This document shows positions 1-6,276 of a DNA stretch of 11,956 nt, one piece after another; the stretch's first letter is position 1; the number at the start of each line of letters is the position of its first letter. The DNA is from an uncultured Ruminococcus sp. (lineage in GTDB: Bacteria > Bacillota > Clostridia > Oscillospirales > Acutalibacteraceae), in NCBI GenBank assembly GCA_937892835.1, contig CALBHM010000361.1, forward strand, positions 1 through 11,956. The letters run 5' to 3'. The position numbers and the translations under genes are program-made. The notes under the pieces are model-generated. The model was not told where the DNA came from, searched no databases, and worked only from the letters and a program-made list of their open reading frames with translations.

Positions 1-489
1 TATGCATGCGTTCATACAGCAACTCATGCCGACGCTCCGTGCCATTTCCTTGACGGCGGCGAAACCATCGAGGATGTTGACCTTAGCAAATATATCGGTC
101 AGTGCACTGTCATTGAGGTTCCGCCGGGGGTTATAACCGGTGAATATGTCAATCGATATTTCCCAAAAAAGTGTTCCCGACTTCTCATTAAGGGCGACGC
201 TCAGTCGTTTTTCATGGAGAGCGCCGCATACGAGGCGGTTGACACGGGAATTTGCCTTATCGGCACCGACGCCGACTCGGTTGGCAAACCGGGCAACCAA
301 ATCAAACCGCACAAGGCTTTTTTGCAAAATGGTGTTGCAATACTCGAAAACCTCGATCTTTCAAACGTTGAGCCGGGTGACTATTACCTTATTGCACCGC
401 CTGTGAAGATGGGCGCAATCGACGGCGCCCCCGTCAGAGCAATTTTGATTGACGATTATATTTTATGGAACAGAGTAACCCTTGATTAA
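1..489 (+). CDS. Cyclase / kynurenine formamidase family metal-dependent hydrolase, 5' truncated
   Basis: The reading frame is open from the first base and gives the C-terminal 162 residues; the start lies outside the window. By comparison with the family's usual length of a little over 200 residues, about 50-60 are missing. Visible residues 5-15 read HTATHADAPCH, matching the family metal motif HxGTHxDxPxH with Ala in place of the usual Gly; H5, H9 and D11 would be the metal ligands. H104 and E116 (in HKAFLQNGVAILE) have the same 12-residue spacing as the catalytic His/Glu pair of bacterial KynB, from memory. Known members hydrolyse amides or esters such as N-formylkynurenine, but this family is broad and no other tryptophan-degradation gene is visible, so the substrate is unknown. 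The stop is 13 bp before the fucosidase start, implying co-transcription. The family call is firm; the reaction is not. Confidence 0.88.
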   Translation, partial: YACVHTATHADAPCHFLDGGETIEDVDLSKYIGQCTVIEVPPGVITGEYVNRYFPKKCSRLLIKGDAQSFFMESAAYEAVDTGICLIGTDADSVGKPGNQIKPHKAFLQNGVAILENLDLSNVEPGDYYLIAPPVKMGAIDGAPVRAILIDDYILWNRVTLD

Positions 490-502
490 ACGGAGGACAA
501 GA

Positions 503-1846
503 ATGAAAGATTTCATAAAGCAAGCGGCGCATGTTAGGCCAAGTGCAAATCAGCTCAGGCTGTTGACCGAAACGCCCTTTTATGCCTTCATTCATTTCAG
601 CCCTAACACATACACAAATCTCGAATGGGGTACAGGCGATGAAGACCCGACAATTTTTAATCCGGTAAATCTTGACTGTGACGGTTGGTGCGAGGCTGTC
701 AAATCCGCAGGAATGAAAGGCGTTGTCATCACGGCAAAGCATCATGACGGTTTCTGCCTTTGGCAAACAAAATATGCCGACCACAGCATGAAAAAAAGTC
801 CGTATAAAAACGGTAATGGCGATATCGTTAAAGAGCTTTCCGAAGCATGTCGCCGCCACGGGCTGAAATTCGGCTTTTACCTTTCCCCGTGGGACAGACA
901 CTCCGAGCTTTACGGCACGGACGAATATAATGATTACTACAAAGCACAGCTTACCGAGCTTCTGACAAACTACGGCGAGATTTTTCATGTCTGGTTTGAC
1001 GGAGCGTGCGGCGAAGGGCCGAACGGAAAGAAACAGATTTATGATTTTGACGGTTACTTTGAGCTGATACATAAATATCAGCCGAATGCAACCATTTTTA
1101 ACGATAAAGGTCCGATTCGCTGGTGCGGCAATGAAGACGGTTCATCAAGGCATGCCGAATGGGCTGTCGTTCCGTCCGAGCTTTGTCCTAACTGTGAAAT
1201 TCAAACCGAGCCGGGACCTTTAAACGGCGACCTTTCCTATATGTATAACATGGACGAAAACATTGGCTCACTGAGCAATATACTTTACTCAAAAGGCTTG
1301 GTTTTCGCTCCGTCCGAGGTGGATATGTCAATTCGCCCCGGTTGGTTCTATCACGAAAACGAAGAGCCTCATTCGCTTGACCGTTTATTTGACACATATT
1401 TGCGTTCGGTCGGCGGCAACACAACTTTTATTTTGAATATTCCGCCAAAACCCGATGGCACTTTTGACAAAAAAGACGTTAAAAGGCTCAAGGAGCTTGG
1501 CGAGAAAATAAGGGGAAGCTTTTCGGCAAATCTTGCCGAGGGCAAAAGAATAACGATTGAGCCGTACCGTGGCAGTGATTCGCAGTGTACGGTTGAAATT
1601 GATCTTGAGAAAGAAGAAAATATCGCTTACCTTGAAATATGCGAGAATATTGCCAATGGGCAGCGCATAGAAAGCTTTTTTGTTCAGCGGTTCAATGACG
1701 GCAGATGGGAAAACAAATTCGAAGGCACAACTGTCGGCGCAAGAAAAATCGTTCGTTTCAGCGACGAATTTACTGCGATCAAGCTGAGAATTTTCGTCAC
1801 CGCTTCTCGGGATATGCCCGAGTTCGGAAAAATTGCGGTTTATTAA
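503..1846 (+). CDS. Alpha-L-fucosidase, glycoside hydrolase family 29
   Basis: The 447-residue protein should release terminal alpha-L-fucose from oligosaccharides. The N-terminal (beta/alpha)8 barrel covers about residues 20-340. It carries the family landmarks TAKHHDGFCLW (77-87), YLSPWDRH (126-133) and VWFDGA (163-168), where D166 is the expected nucleophile. E211 in WCGNEDG (207-213) is the candidate acid/base by analogy with subfamily B enzymes; this is inference. Residues from about 345 to 447 form a beta-rich C-terminal domain. No signal peptide or membrane segment is seen, so it should act in the cytoplasm on imported fucosides. The start chosen is ATG 503, with GGAGG at 492-496 and 6 bases of spacing; a TTG 21 bp upstream in frame would overlap the previous gene and lacks this spacing. 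It probably forms an operon with the cyclase-family gene. Family certain; linkage preference unknown. Confidence 0.95.
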   Translation: MKDFIKQAAHVRPSANQLRLLTETPFYAFIHFSPNTYTNLEWGTGDEDPTIFNPVNLDCDGWCEAVKSAGMKGVVITAKHHDGFCLWQTKYADHSMKKSPYKNGNGDIVKELSEACRRHGLKFGFYLSPWDRHSELYGTDEYNDYYKAQLTELLTNYGEIFHVWFDGACGEGPNGKKQIYDFDGYFELIHKYQPNATIFNDKGPIRWCGNEDGSSRHAEWAVVPSELCPNCEIQTEPGPLNGDLSYMYNMDENIGSLSNILYSKGLVFAPSEVDMSIRPGWFYHENEEPHSLDRLFDTYLRSVGGNTTFILNIPPKPDGTFDKKDVKRLKELGEKIRGSFSANLAEGKRITIEPYRGSDSQCTVEIDLEKEENIAYLEICENIANGQRIESFFVQRFNDGRWENKFEGTTVGARKIVRFSDEFTAIKLRIFVTASRDMPEFGKIAVY

Positions 1847-1891
1847 AGCAACTGTTGATTAATTCGGCGGTTGCCAAAACGGAGGTATGTT

Positions 1892-2467
1892 ATGAAAAGG
1901 GTTCTTGATTTTATAATCAGCCTTTTTGCATTGATTATTCTTTCACCATTGTTTCTGATAGTTTCTGTCTGTATTCTGATATCCGACGGAAGTCCTGTAT
2001 TTTTCCGCCAAAAACGAGTCGGTAAAAACAATGAGCTTTTTGAAATATATAAATTTCGAACGATGAAACGCGGAACAGAGAACGTTGCCAGCAACGACCT
2101 CTCCGATGCCAATGTGAAAATAACAAAATTCGGAAAAATTCTTCGTGCGACAAGCATTGATGAACTTCCCCAGCTTCTCAATATTCTCAACGGAACCATG
2201 AGCCTTATAGGCCCTCGTCCGCTTATTCCCGAAGAAACAAAAATCAGAGAGCTTCGCCAAGAATATAATGTATACAGTGTTCGACCGGGTATAAAAGGCT
2301 GGGCACAGGTCAACGGCAGAGACAACGTTTCGGCAGAAAAAAAGGCTCTGCTTGACAAGGAGTATGTCGAAAAGCAAAGCCTTATGTTTGATATTAAAAT
2401 TTTCTTTATGACGATTCATCAGGTTCTGTGCCGTAAGGACGTAAATGAGGGAAATAACAGAACTTAA
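1892..2467 (+). CDS. Monotopic phosphoglycosyl transferase (bacterial sugar transferase, short PglC-like form)
   Basis: The 191-residue protein belongs to the bacterial sugar transferase family, which moves a sugar phosphate from a UDP-sugar to undecaprenyl phosphate, the first step of capsule, exopolysaccharide or glycoprotein glycan assembly. The N-terminus (about 4-31) is a hydrophobic re-entrant helix with the typical Ser-Pro kink at S18-P19. RQKRVG (39-44) and the YKFRTM segment (53-58) follow. SIDELPQ (88-94) holds the catalytic Asp-Glu dyad D90-E91, then SLIGPRP (104-110). Only the catalytic core is present, without the N-terminal membrane domain of the long WbaP/WcaJ type. The start is ATG 1892 with GGAGG at 1881-1885. 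No glycosyltransferase, flippase or polymerase is visible, so it is an orphan here, 45 bp behind the fucosidase and possibly in the same operon. The sugar used cannot be read from the sequence. Confidence 0.93.
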   Translation: MKRVLDFIISLFALIILSPLFLIVSVCILISDGSPVFFRQKRVGKNNELFEIYKFRTMKRGTENVASNDLSDANVKITKFGKILRATSIDELPQLLNILNGTMSLIGPRPLIPEETKIRELRQEYNVYSVRPGIKGWAQVNGRDNVSAEKKALLDKEYVEKQSLMFDIKIFFMTIHQVLCRKDVNEGNNRT

Positions 2468-3360
2468 TCAGCGTTCAGGTATTCCTCCAGCGTGACACCC
2501 TTGGACTTGATTTCCTTTGCCGTCTCAACACCGACGAAGCGATAATGCCACGGTTCATAAATAACCTTGGTGATCGCTCGGGATTTTTCATCCTTGGGAT
2601 AGCGAAGAATAAAACCGTAATCGGCGGCATTTTCGCTCAGCCATGCAAATGCATCCGTATCCTCAAAGCTTTCGGAAATAGAGCCGATATCCATTGCCAG
2701 GCCGGCATTGTGTTCGCTTCCGCCCGGAATCATTACCTCGGTTGCAGCGGCAACGGTTGCCTTTGTTCGGTCGAGTCCGTTCTCGTCGATTTCGAGCTGA
2801 ATCTGATCCTCAAAAAGCTCCGTTTGAAGATCGTATGGGCGATAACCGGAGATCGGTTTCAATTCTATTCCGTCTTCCAGTGCTTTGTCATACATTGCCT
2901 GATAGTACGGTGCAACACGATAATCAAGATATTTTCCCGATCCCTTAACAGCTTCGGCAAGTGCCGGCTCATAACCATCCGGCAAAACATGAGTGCCGTT
3001 AAGAAGAATTGATGAAAGAGAAGAATTTGCGTCAATGTTGATTATCTGCGGATTAAATCCGGCATAGGAATACTTATAATCGCTGACAACATTTTGCTTC
3101 TTTTCCGTTTTTTCTTCACCGACGGTTGTTCCGTTTTCGGCCGCCGTGTTATCATTCTTTTTGGACATTTCGTCAGAATTGTTCGTTGTGTTCACCCCCG
3201 GAATTGTGGTAATCTCAACTTGTGCATTTACTGTTTTTCCGGTGTTTTTATATTCGCTGTGCACATTAACCGCCGCACCGACGGTCGTAATGGCAATAAT
3301 CAGTATAATTGATTGAATAACGATAAGCTTTATTACACGAGGCGTGATTTTTTTATTCAT
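2464..3360 (-). CDS. Membrane-anchored D-alanyl-D-alanine carboxypeptidase, VanY family (peptidase M15B)
   Basis: The 298-residue protein should trim terminal D-Ala from peptidoglycan stem peptides outside the membrane. An N-terminal signal anchor spans about residues 9-32, followed by a Thr/Asn/Glu/Lys-rich linker (about 35-97). The zinc peptidase domain covers about 120-295. It carries SGYRPYDLQ (171-179), GSEHNAGLAMDIG (214-226) with zinc ligands H217 and D224, and YEPWHYR (268-274) with catalytic E269 and zinc ligand H272. All family active-site residues are present. No vanRS, vanHAX or other resistance genes accompany it, so a housekeeping cell-wall role is likelier than glycopeptide resistance. 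The start has AAGGA with about 9 bases of spacing. Its last 4 bp overlap the last 4 bp of the convergent transferase gene, and it diverges from the M28 peptidase gene across a shared promoter region. Confidence 0.93.
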   Translation of the reverse strand: MNKKITPRVIKLIVIQSIILIIAITTVGAAVNVHSEYKNTGKTVNAQVEITTIPGVNTTNNSDEMSKKNDNTAAENGTTVGEEKTEKKQNVVSDYKYSYAGFNPQIINIDANSSLSSILLNGTHVLPDGYEPALAEAVKGSGKYLDYRVAPYYQAMYDKALEDGIELKPISGYRPYDLQTELFEDQIQLEIDENGLDRTKATVAAATEVMIPGGSEHNAGLAMDIGSISESFEDTDAFAWLSENAADYGFILRYPKDEKSRAITKVIYEPWHYRFVGVETAKEIKSKGVTLEEYLNAD

Positions 3361-3389
3361 GAATTCACATCCTTAATTTTTATATTATT

Positions 3390-3418
3390 ATTTTATTCGT
3401 TTATTGAGTCATTGTCAA
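3390..3418 (-). promoter_or_regulatory. Sigma-A-type promoter of the VanY-family gene
   Basis: On the minus strand a perfect TTGACA (3418-3413) is followed after 17 bp by TAAAAT (3395-3390), five of six matches to TATAAT. The predicted start gives a leader of roughly 20-25 nt to the ATG at 3360. It interleaves with the promoter of the divergent M28 gene. Confidence 0.75.
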
Positions 3419-3432
3419 CAATGCTTTATAAA
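3404..3432 (+). promoter_or_regulatory. Probable promoter of the M28 peptidase gene
   Basis: TTGAGT (3404-3409) and TATAAA (3427-3432) are separated by exactly 17 bp. Transcription would begin near 3439 and keep the ribosome binding site intact. An alternative pair, TTGTCA (3412-3417) and TATATT (3436-3441), would start inside the ribosome binding site and is less likely. Confidence 0.55.
3410..3423. promoter_or_regulatory. Palindrome CATTGT-CA-ACAATG, candidate operator between divergent promoters
   Basis: A perfect inverted repeat with 6-bp arms and a 2-bp centre covers the -35 box of the VanY promoter and lies between the -35 and -10 of the M28 promoter. A protein bound here would block both directions. 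The operator role is inferred from position only; no regulator gene is nearby, and short palindromes also arise by chance in AT-rich DNA. Confidence 0.35.
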
Positions 3433-3460
3433 AATTATATTTTTGAAAGGAAAGATTCCA

Positions 3461-4711
3461 ATGAAAGCATCGGAAAGCGTAGCAAGATACGATTCGGAAG
3501 TTCGTCTTTATACAAACTACGCAATTAAAAACATTAAAAAAGTCTGCAAGGACTTTGGTCCCCGCCCGGTCGGCAGTGAGGCTGAAAAAAATGCTCAGCT
3601 TCACATGAAGAAGGAGCTTGAGTCATCATGTGACACCGTCACAAGAGAGGAATACAAATGCTCGGACAAAGCATTCATGGCATGGGTTCCCCTCGGAGCA
3701 GTACTTATCCTCTTTTCAATTGTAATGTTTACTCTCGGCATTCCCGTTGCATCGCTTGCAGCTTCACTCGTTACCCTTTTTATCATTCTTGCAGAGTTCA
3801 TTTTCTACAAGCCTGTACTTGACGTTTTCTTCCCGAAAAAGACCTCAGGAAACGTTATCGGTGTTCGCAAGGCAACCGGAGAAACCAAGAAGCGTATCAT
3901 CATTGCCGGACACACAGACTCCGCTTTTGAATGGACATACACTTACCACGGCGGTCATAATGTTGTTCTCACAATTATTCTTACTGCTGTCATTGCAATC
4001 CTCCTCGGCATCGGCGGAAGCATCTATGCTCTTATTGCAGGCGCACAAGGCATTGTTTGGACAGGCGATAACCTCGCTATGAAGATTATTGCGGTTGTTA
4101 CCTATGTAACTGTTCCCGTTATCTGCGCAGCTATTGTTTTCACGAACTATAAACGTCCGGTTATGGGCGCAAACGATAACCTTTCCGGTTGCTTCCTTTC
4201 GGCTGCAGTTGTAAAATTCCTTGCCGCAAACGATATCCGTTTTGAAAACACAGAAGTTGTTGCAGCCATGGTCGGCGGCGAAGAAGCAGGCCTCAGAGGT
4301 ACAAAGGCTTACATGAAAGCTCATGCACAGGAATTTAAGGATGAGAAAGACGTTGAAACAATTTTCGTTGCTTTTGACACAATCCGTGAGCACGAATTCA
4401 TGGCAATCTATGACAAAGACATGACCGGCGTTGTAAAGAACGACAAGAGAGTAGCTAAGCTTCTTCAGGATGCCGCAAAGAGCGTTGGCTATGATGTTCC
4501 CATCAAGGCAATCGAGCTTGGTTCAACAGATGCAGCAGCAGCTTCACAGGCAGGTATTCCGGCAGCTTCGTTCACAGCTATGGATCCCGCTCCGGCAAGA
4601 TACTATCATACACGTCTTGACACTGAGGACAACCTCGACCCGAAGACCCTTGAAATCGGTCTTAAAATTGCTCTTGAAACCGTATTTGATTTCGACGAGA
4701 AAGGAATCTGA
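3461..4711 (+). CDS. Membrane-embedded M28 family zinc metallopeptidase
   Basis: The 416-residue protein is an aminopeptidase-type M28 metallopeptidase. Metal and catalytic positions appear in family order: H151 and D153 in AGHTDSAFEW, D239 in GANDNLSG, the E274-E275 pair in GGEEAGLRG, D306 in FDTI and H383 in YYHTRLDT. The typical N-terminal FGPRPVGSEAE (32-42) is also present. Four hydrophobic segments (about 71-93, 95-116, 166-195 and 207-228) interrupt the catalytic domain, so two membrane hairpins sit between the N-terminus and the first metal motif and between the first and second metal motifs. No signal peptide is seen. Start ATG 3461 was chosen because AGGAAAG (3447-3453) precedes it at good spacing; an upstream in-frame alternative start near 3404 has no such site. 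Peptide substrate and which membrane side is active are unknown. Confidence 0.92.
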   Translation: MKASESVARYDSEVRLYTNYAIKNIKKVCKDFGPRPVGSEAEKNAQLHMKKELESSCDTVTREEYKCSDKAFMAWVPLGAVLILFSIVMFTLGIPVASLAASLVTLFIILAEFIFYKPVLDVFFPKKTSGNVIGVRKATGETKKRIIIAGHTDSAFEWTYTYHGGHNVVLTIILTAVIAILLGIGGSIYALIAGAQGIVWTGDNLAMKIIAVVTYVTVPVICAAIVFTNYKRPVMGANDNLSGCFLSAAVVKFLAANDIRFENTEVVAAMVGGEEAGLRGTKAYMKAHAQEFKDEKDVETIFVAFDTIREHEFMAIYDKDMTGVVKNDKRVAKLLQDAAKSVGYDVPIKAIELGSTDAAAASQAGIPAASFTAMDPAPARYYHTRLDTEDNLDPKTLEIGLKIALETVFDFDEKGI

Positions 4712-4752
4712 CAGAATTCAATCACTTTTCCCAAATATTTTCCTTAAAAGTA

Positions 4753-4781
4753 TTGGATTTTTGAAATTATTATGGTATAAT
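4753..4781 (+). promoter_or_regulatory. Strong promoter of the small lipoprotein gene
   Basis: TTGGAT (4753-4758), a 17-bp spacer and a perfect TATAAT (4776-4781) preceded by an extended -10 TG at 4773-4774. Transcription would begin near 4788, about 34 nt before the GTG start. The gene is therefore likely its own unit rather than cotranscribed with the M28 gene. Confidence 0.8.
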
Positions 4782-4821
4782 CAGTTAGTGAATTTATTAT
4801 TGCTCAAAAGGAGTTGGCATT

Positions 4822-5628
4822 GTGAATAAAAAAATTGTAAGATTTTCGTCACTCTTGCTTGCATTGCTCATGGTTCTTTCCCTGTGCGCTTGCGGCGAGG
4901 AGGAAGAAACATACGATTACAAGTCACCCATACCTACAACTACGGAAGAAATCCTTTCGAGATTTAACGCTGCAATGGCAGACGCAAAAAAGGGCAACCC
5001 CGGTATCAGCTACAGCATAGATCAGGGCGCAAGCATGAGCGGCGATCAGAAGGATAAGTGCGAAAACGAATATGTTAAGGCTGCTTTCAAGACCGTTTCA
5101 AAGGCTATTACAAAGGAGAACTTCTCCAATGAAACAGCCTATGGTGAGAGCACAAAGGATATTTTCCCAACCTTCGGTTCCGAGAAAGCTCCCGTACTCA
5201 CAAATGCCGACATCCGTTCCGCATATGTTACGGAGAATAAGGACGACGGTACAGGTGCAACCTACATAATCGTTATCAAGATTTATCCCGAGAATAATCC
5301 AAACCAGAATGACAGCATCTACGGAAAGCTTTACAACATCATGGATGACAAGGAAATTCTTTCCCACTTCGATGTTGTTAAAAGCGTTGTAACCGTTGAT
5401 TCCTACAGTGCACAGTATGGTGAAGGAACAATCCGTGCAACACTCAAAAAAGAGAACAATCAGCTCACAGAGCTTAAGCTTACGAGAAACGTTGTTGTTT
5501 CAACAGAGCTTACAGGCGTCGGTACTCTTGCTGACCTTGGTACTGTTCCGTTTGAGTTCAACTATGATGCAACGGAAACCTACACAGTTGACTGGTTCAA
5601 CCCGGCAACAAAGGATGCAAAACAATAA
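4822..5628 (+). CDS. Lipoprotein of unknown function
   Basis: The 268-residue product is not a family I recognise. It begins at GTG 4822 with AAAGGAG (4807-4813) 8 bases upstream. Residues 1-23 form a lipoprotein signal peptide (KK, then a Leu-rich core), ending in the lipobox LCAC with C24 as the lipidated cysteine; a second cysteine, C22, sits just before. A short acidic stretch GEEEE (25-29) follows. The mature part is soluble, rich in Lys, Asn, Thr and Asp, and alternates hydrophobic residues in beta-strand fashion (for example TYIIVIKIYP, and a C-terminal run ending TYTVDWF). No catalytic motif or internal repeat was seen. It should sit on the outer face of the cytoplasmic membrane. With its own promoter and terminator it is monocistronic. 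Confidence is high for a lipoprotein gene, nil for function. Confidence 0.85.
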   Translation: MNKKIVRFSSLLLALLMVLSLCACGEEEETYDYKSPIPTTTEEILSRFNAAMADAKKGNPGISYSIDQGASMSGDQKDKCENEYVKAAFKTVSKAITKENFSNETAYGESTKDIFPTFGSEKAPVLTNADIRSAYVTENKDDGTGATYIIVIKIYPENNPNQNDSIYGKLYNIMDDKEILSHFDVVKSVVTVDSYSAQYGEGTIRATLKKENNQLTELKLTRNVVVSTELTGVGTLADLGTVPFEFNYDATETYTVDWFNPATKDAKQ

Positions 5629-5646
5629 AACATTAAACAACAAATT

Positions 5647-5680
5647 ACCCTCAACGGAAGCTTTTCCGCTGAGGGTTTTG
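5647..5680. terminator. Intrinsic terminator between the convergent lipoprotein and pyrophosphatase genes
   Basis: ACCCTCA(A)CGGAA at 5647-5659 pairs with TTCCG(C)TGAGGGT at 5664-5676 around a GCTT loop, and the plus strand continues with TTTTG. One A/C mismatch interrupts the plus-strand stem; on the minus strand the same position is a G-U wobble, giving a continuous 13-bp stem, though with a weaker T tract. It probably ends transcription from both sides. Confidence 0.85.
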
Positions 5681-5691
5681 TCATATCATGA

Positions 5692-6225
5692 TTATTTGCA
5701 ATAGTTCTCAATATAATTATCAATAGCTTCGGAGATAACCTTAATCGCAACGCTGCGTTCACTTACCTCATTGACCGCCGTTTCTTTATTCTCAAGCGTT
5801 TTATATACCGAGAAGAAATGACGCATTTCATCAAAAATGTGCTTGGGAAGCTGGTCAATATCGGTATAAATATTGTAATTCGGATCGTTAAAAGGAATTG
5901 CAATTATTTTTTCGTCATTGCGTCCGTTGTCAATCATCGAAATAACACCGATCGGGTAAGCACGACAAAGAGTAAGCGGTTCGAGCGGCTCGGAACAGAG
6001 CAGGAGCACATCCAGCGGGTCGCCGTCATCACCGAGCGATCTCGGAATAAATCCATAATTGGCCGGATAATGAGTCGAGGTATAGAGAATTCTATCAAGA
6101 ATAATCAAGCCTGTTTCTTTATCAAGCTCATACTTTTTCTTGCTGCCTTTCGGAATTTCCACCACGCAGACAAAATCCTCCGGTGAAATTCTTTTCGGCG
6201 AAATATCATGCCATATGTTGTTCAT
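5692..6225 (-). CDS. ppa: Inorganic pyrophosphatase, family I (soluble)
   Basis: The 177-residue cytoplasmic enzyme hydrolyses pyrophosphate to two phosphates, pulling biosynthetic reactions forward. VCVVEIPKGSKKKYELDKE near the N-terminus (19-37) is the usual substrate-binding start. YPANYGFIPRSLGDDGDPLDVLL follows at about 53-75 and contains the signature DGDPLDV, whose three aspartates bind magnesium. FNDPNY (about 111-116) and the C-terminal HFFSVYK segment (about 137-143) also fit the family. Length is normal. The start has AAAGGAG on the minus strand with 9 bases of spacing. A promoter sits directly upstream, overlapping the end of the rhamnosidase gene. Clostridia more often use the unrelated DHH-type (family II) enzyme, so a family I enzyme is a mild lineage clue only. 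Confidence 0.95.
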   Translation of the reverse strand: MNNIWHDISPKRISPEDFVCVVEIPKGSKKKYELDKETGLIILDRILYTSTHYPANYGFIPRSLGDDGDPLDVLLLCSEPLEPLTLCRAYPIGVISMIDNGRNDEKIIAIPFNDPNYNIYTDIDQLPKHIFDEMRHFFSVYKTLENKETAVNEVSERSVAIKVISEAIDNYIENYCK

Positions 6226-6247
6226 AGGTTCACGCTCCTTTGGTTTT

Positions 6248-6276
6248 ATACTAACTTATTTCATAATAATTGTCAA
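6248..6276 (-). promoter_or_regulatory. Promoter of the pyrophosphatase gene, overlapping the rhamnosidase stop codon
   Basis: On the minus strand a perfect TTGACA (6276-6271) is followed after 17 bp by TAGTAT (6253-6248), four of six matches to the -10 consensus. The TGA stop of the rhamnosidase gene lies inside the TTGACA hexamer. Confidence 0.6.

Noticed and set aside
482..502. Seven-residue N-terminal extension of the fucosidase from a TTG start
   Set aside because: It would overlap the end of the previous gene and lose the well-spaced GGAGG before ATG 503.
434..1072. Long open frame antisense to the fucosidase (212 residues)
   Set aside because: It lies entirely opposite a clearly coding gene, has no ribosome binding site and no recognisable protein features; it is a codon-bias shadow.
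1843..2419. Several minus-strand frames opposite the sugar transferase gene
   Set aside because: The plus-strand frame carries all family motifs; the antisense frames have Cys/Phe-rich composition without motifs.
2464..3360. VanY as part of a vancomycin-resistance cluster
   Set aside because: No two-component regulator, lactate dehydrogenase, ligase or dipeptidase genes flank it; VanY-family carboxypeptidases are common housekeeping enzymes.
3845..4393. 182-residue frame antisense to the M28 peptidase
   Set aside because: It is opposite the conserved catalytic region and has no start signal or domain.
4731..4763. Weak hairpin CCAA...TTGG with inner TTTT/AAAA followed by ATTTTT after the M28 gene
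   Set aside because: Only two 4-bp stems separated by a 3x3 internal loop, with no G+C-rich base; it overlaps the lipoprotein promoter. Not convincing as a terminator.
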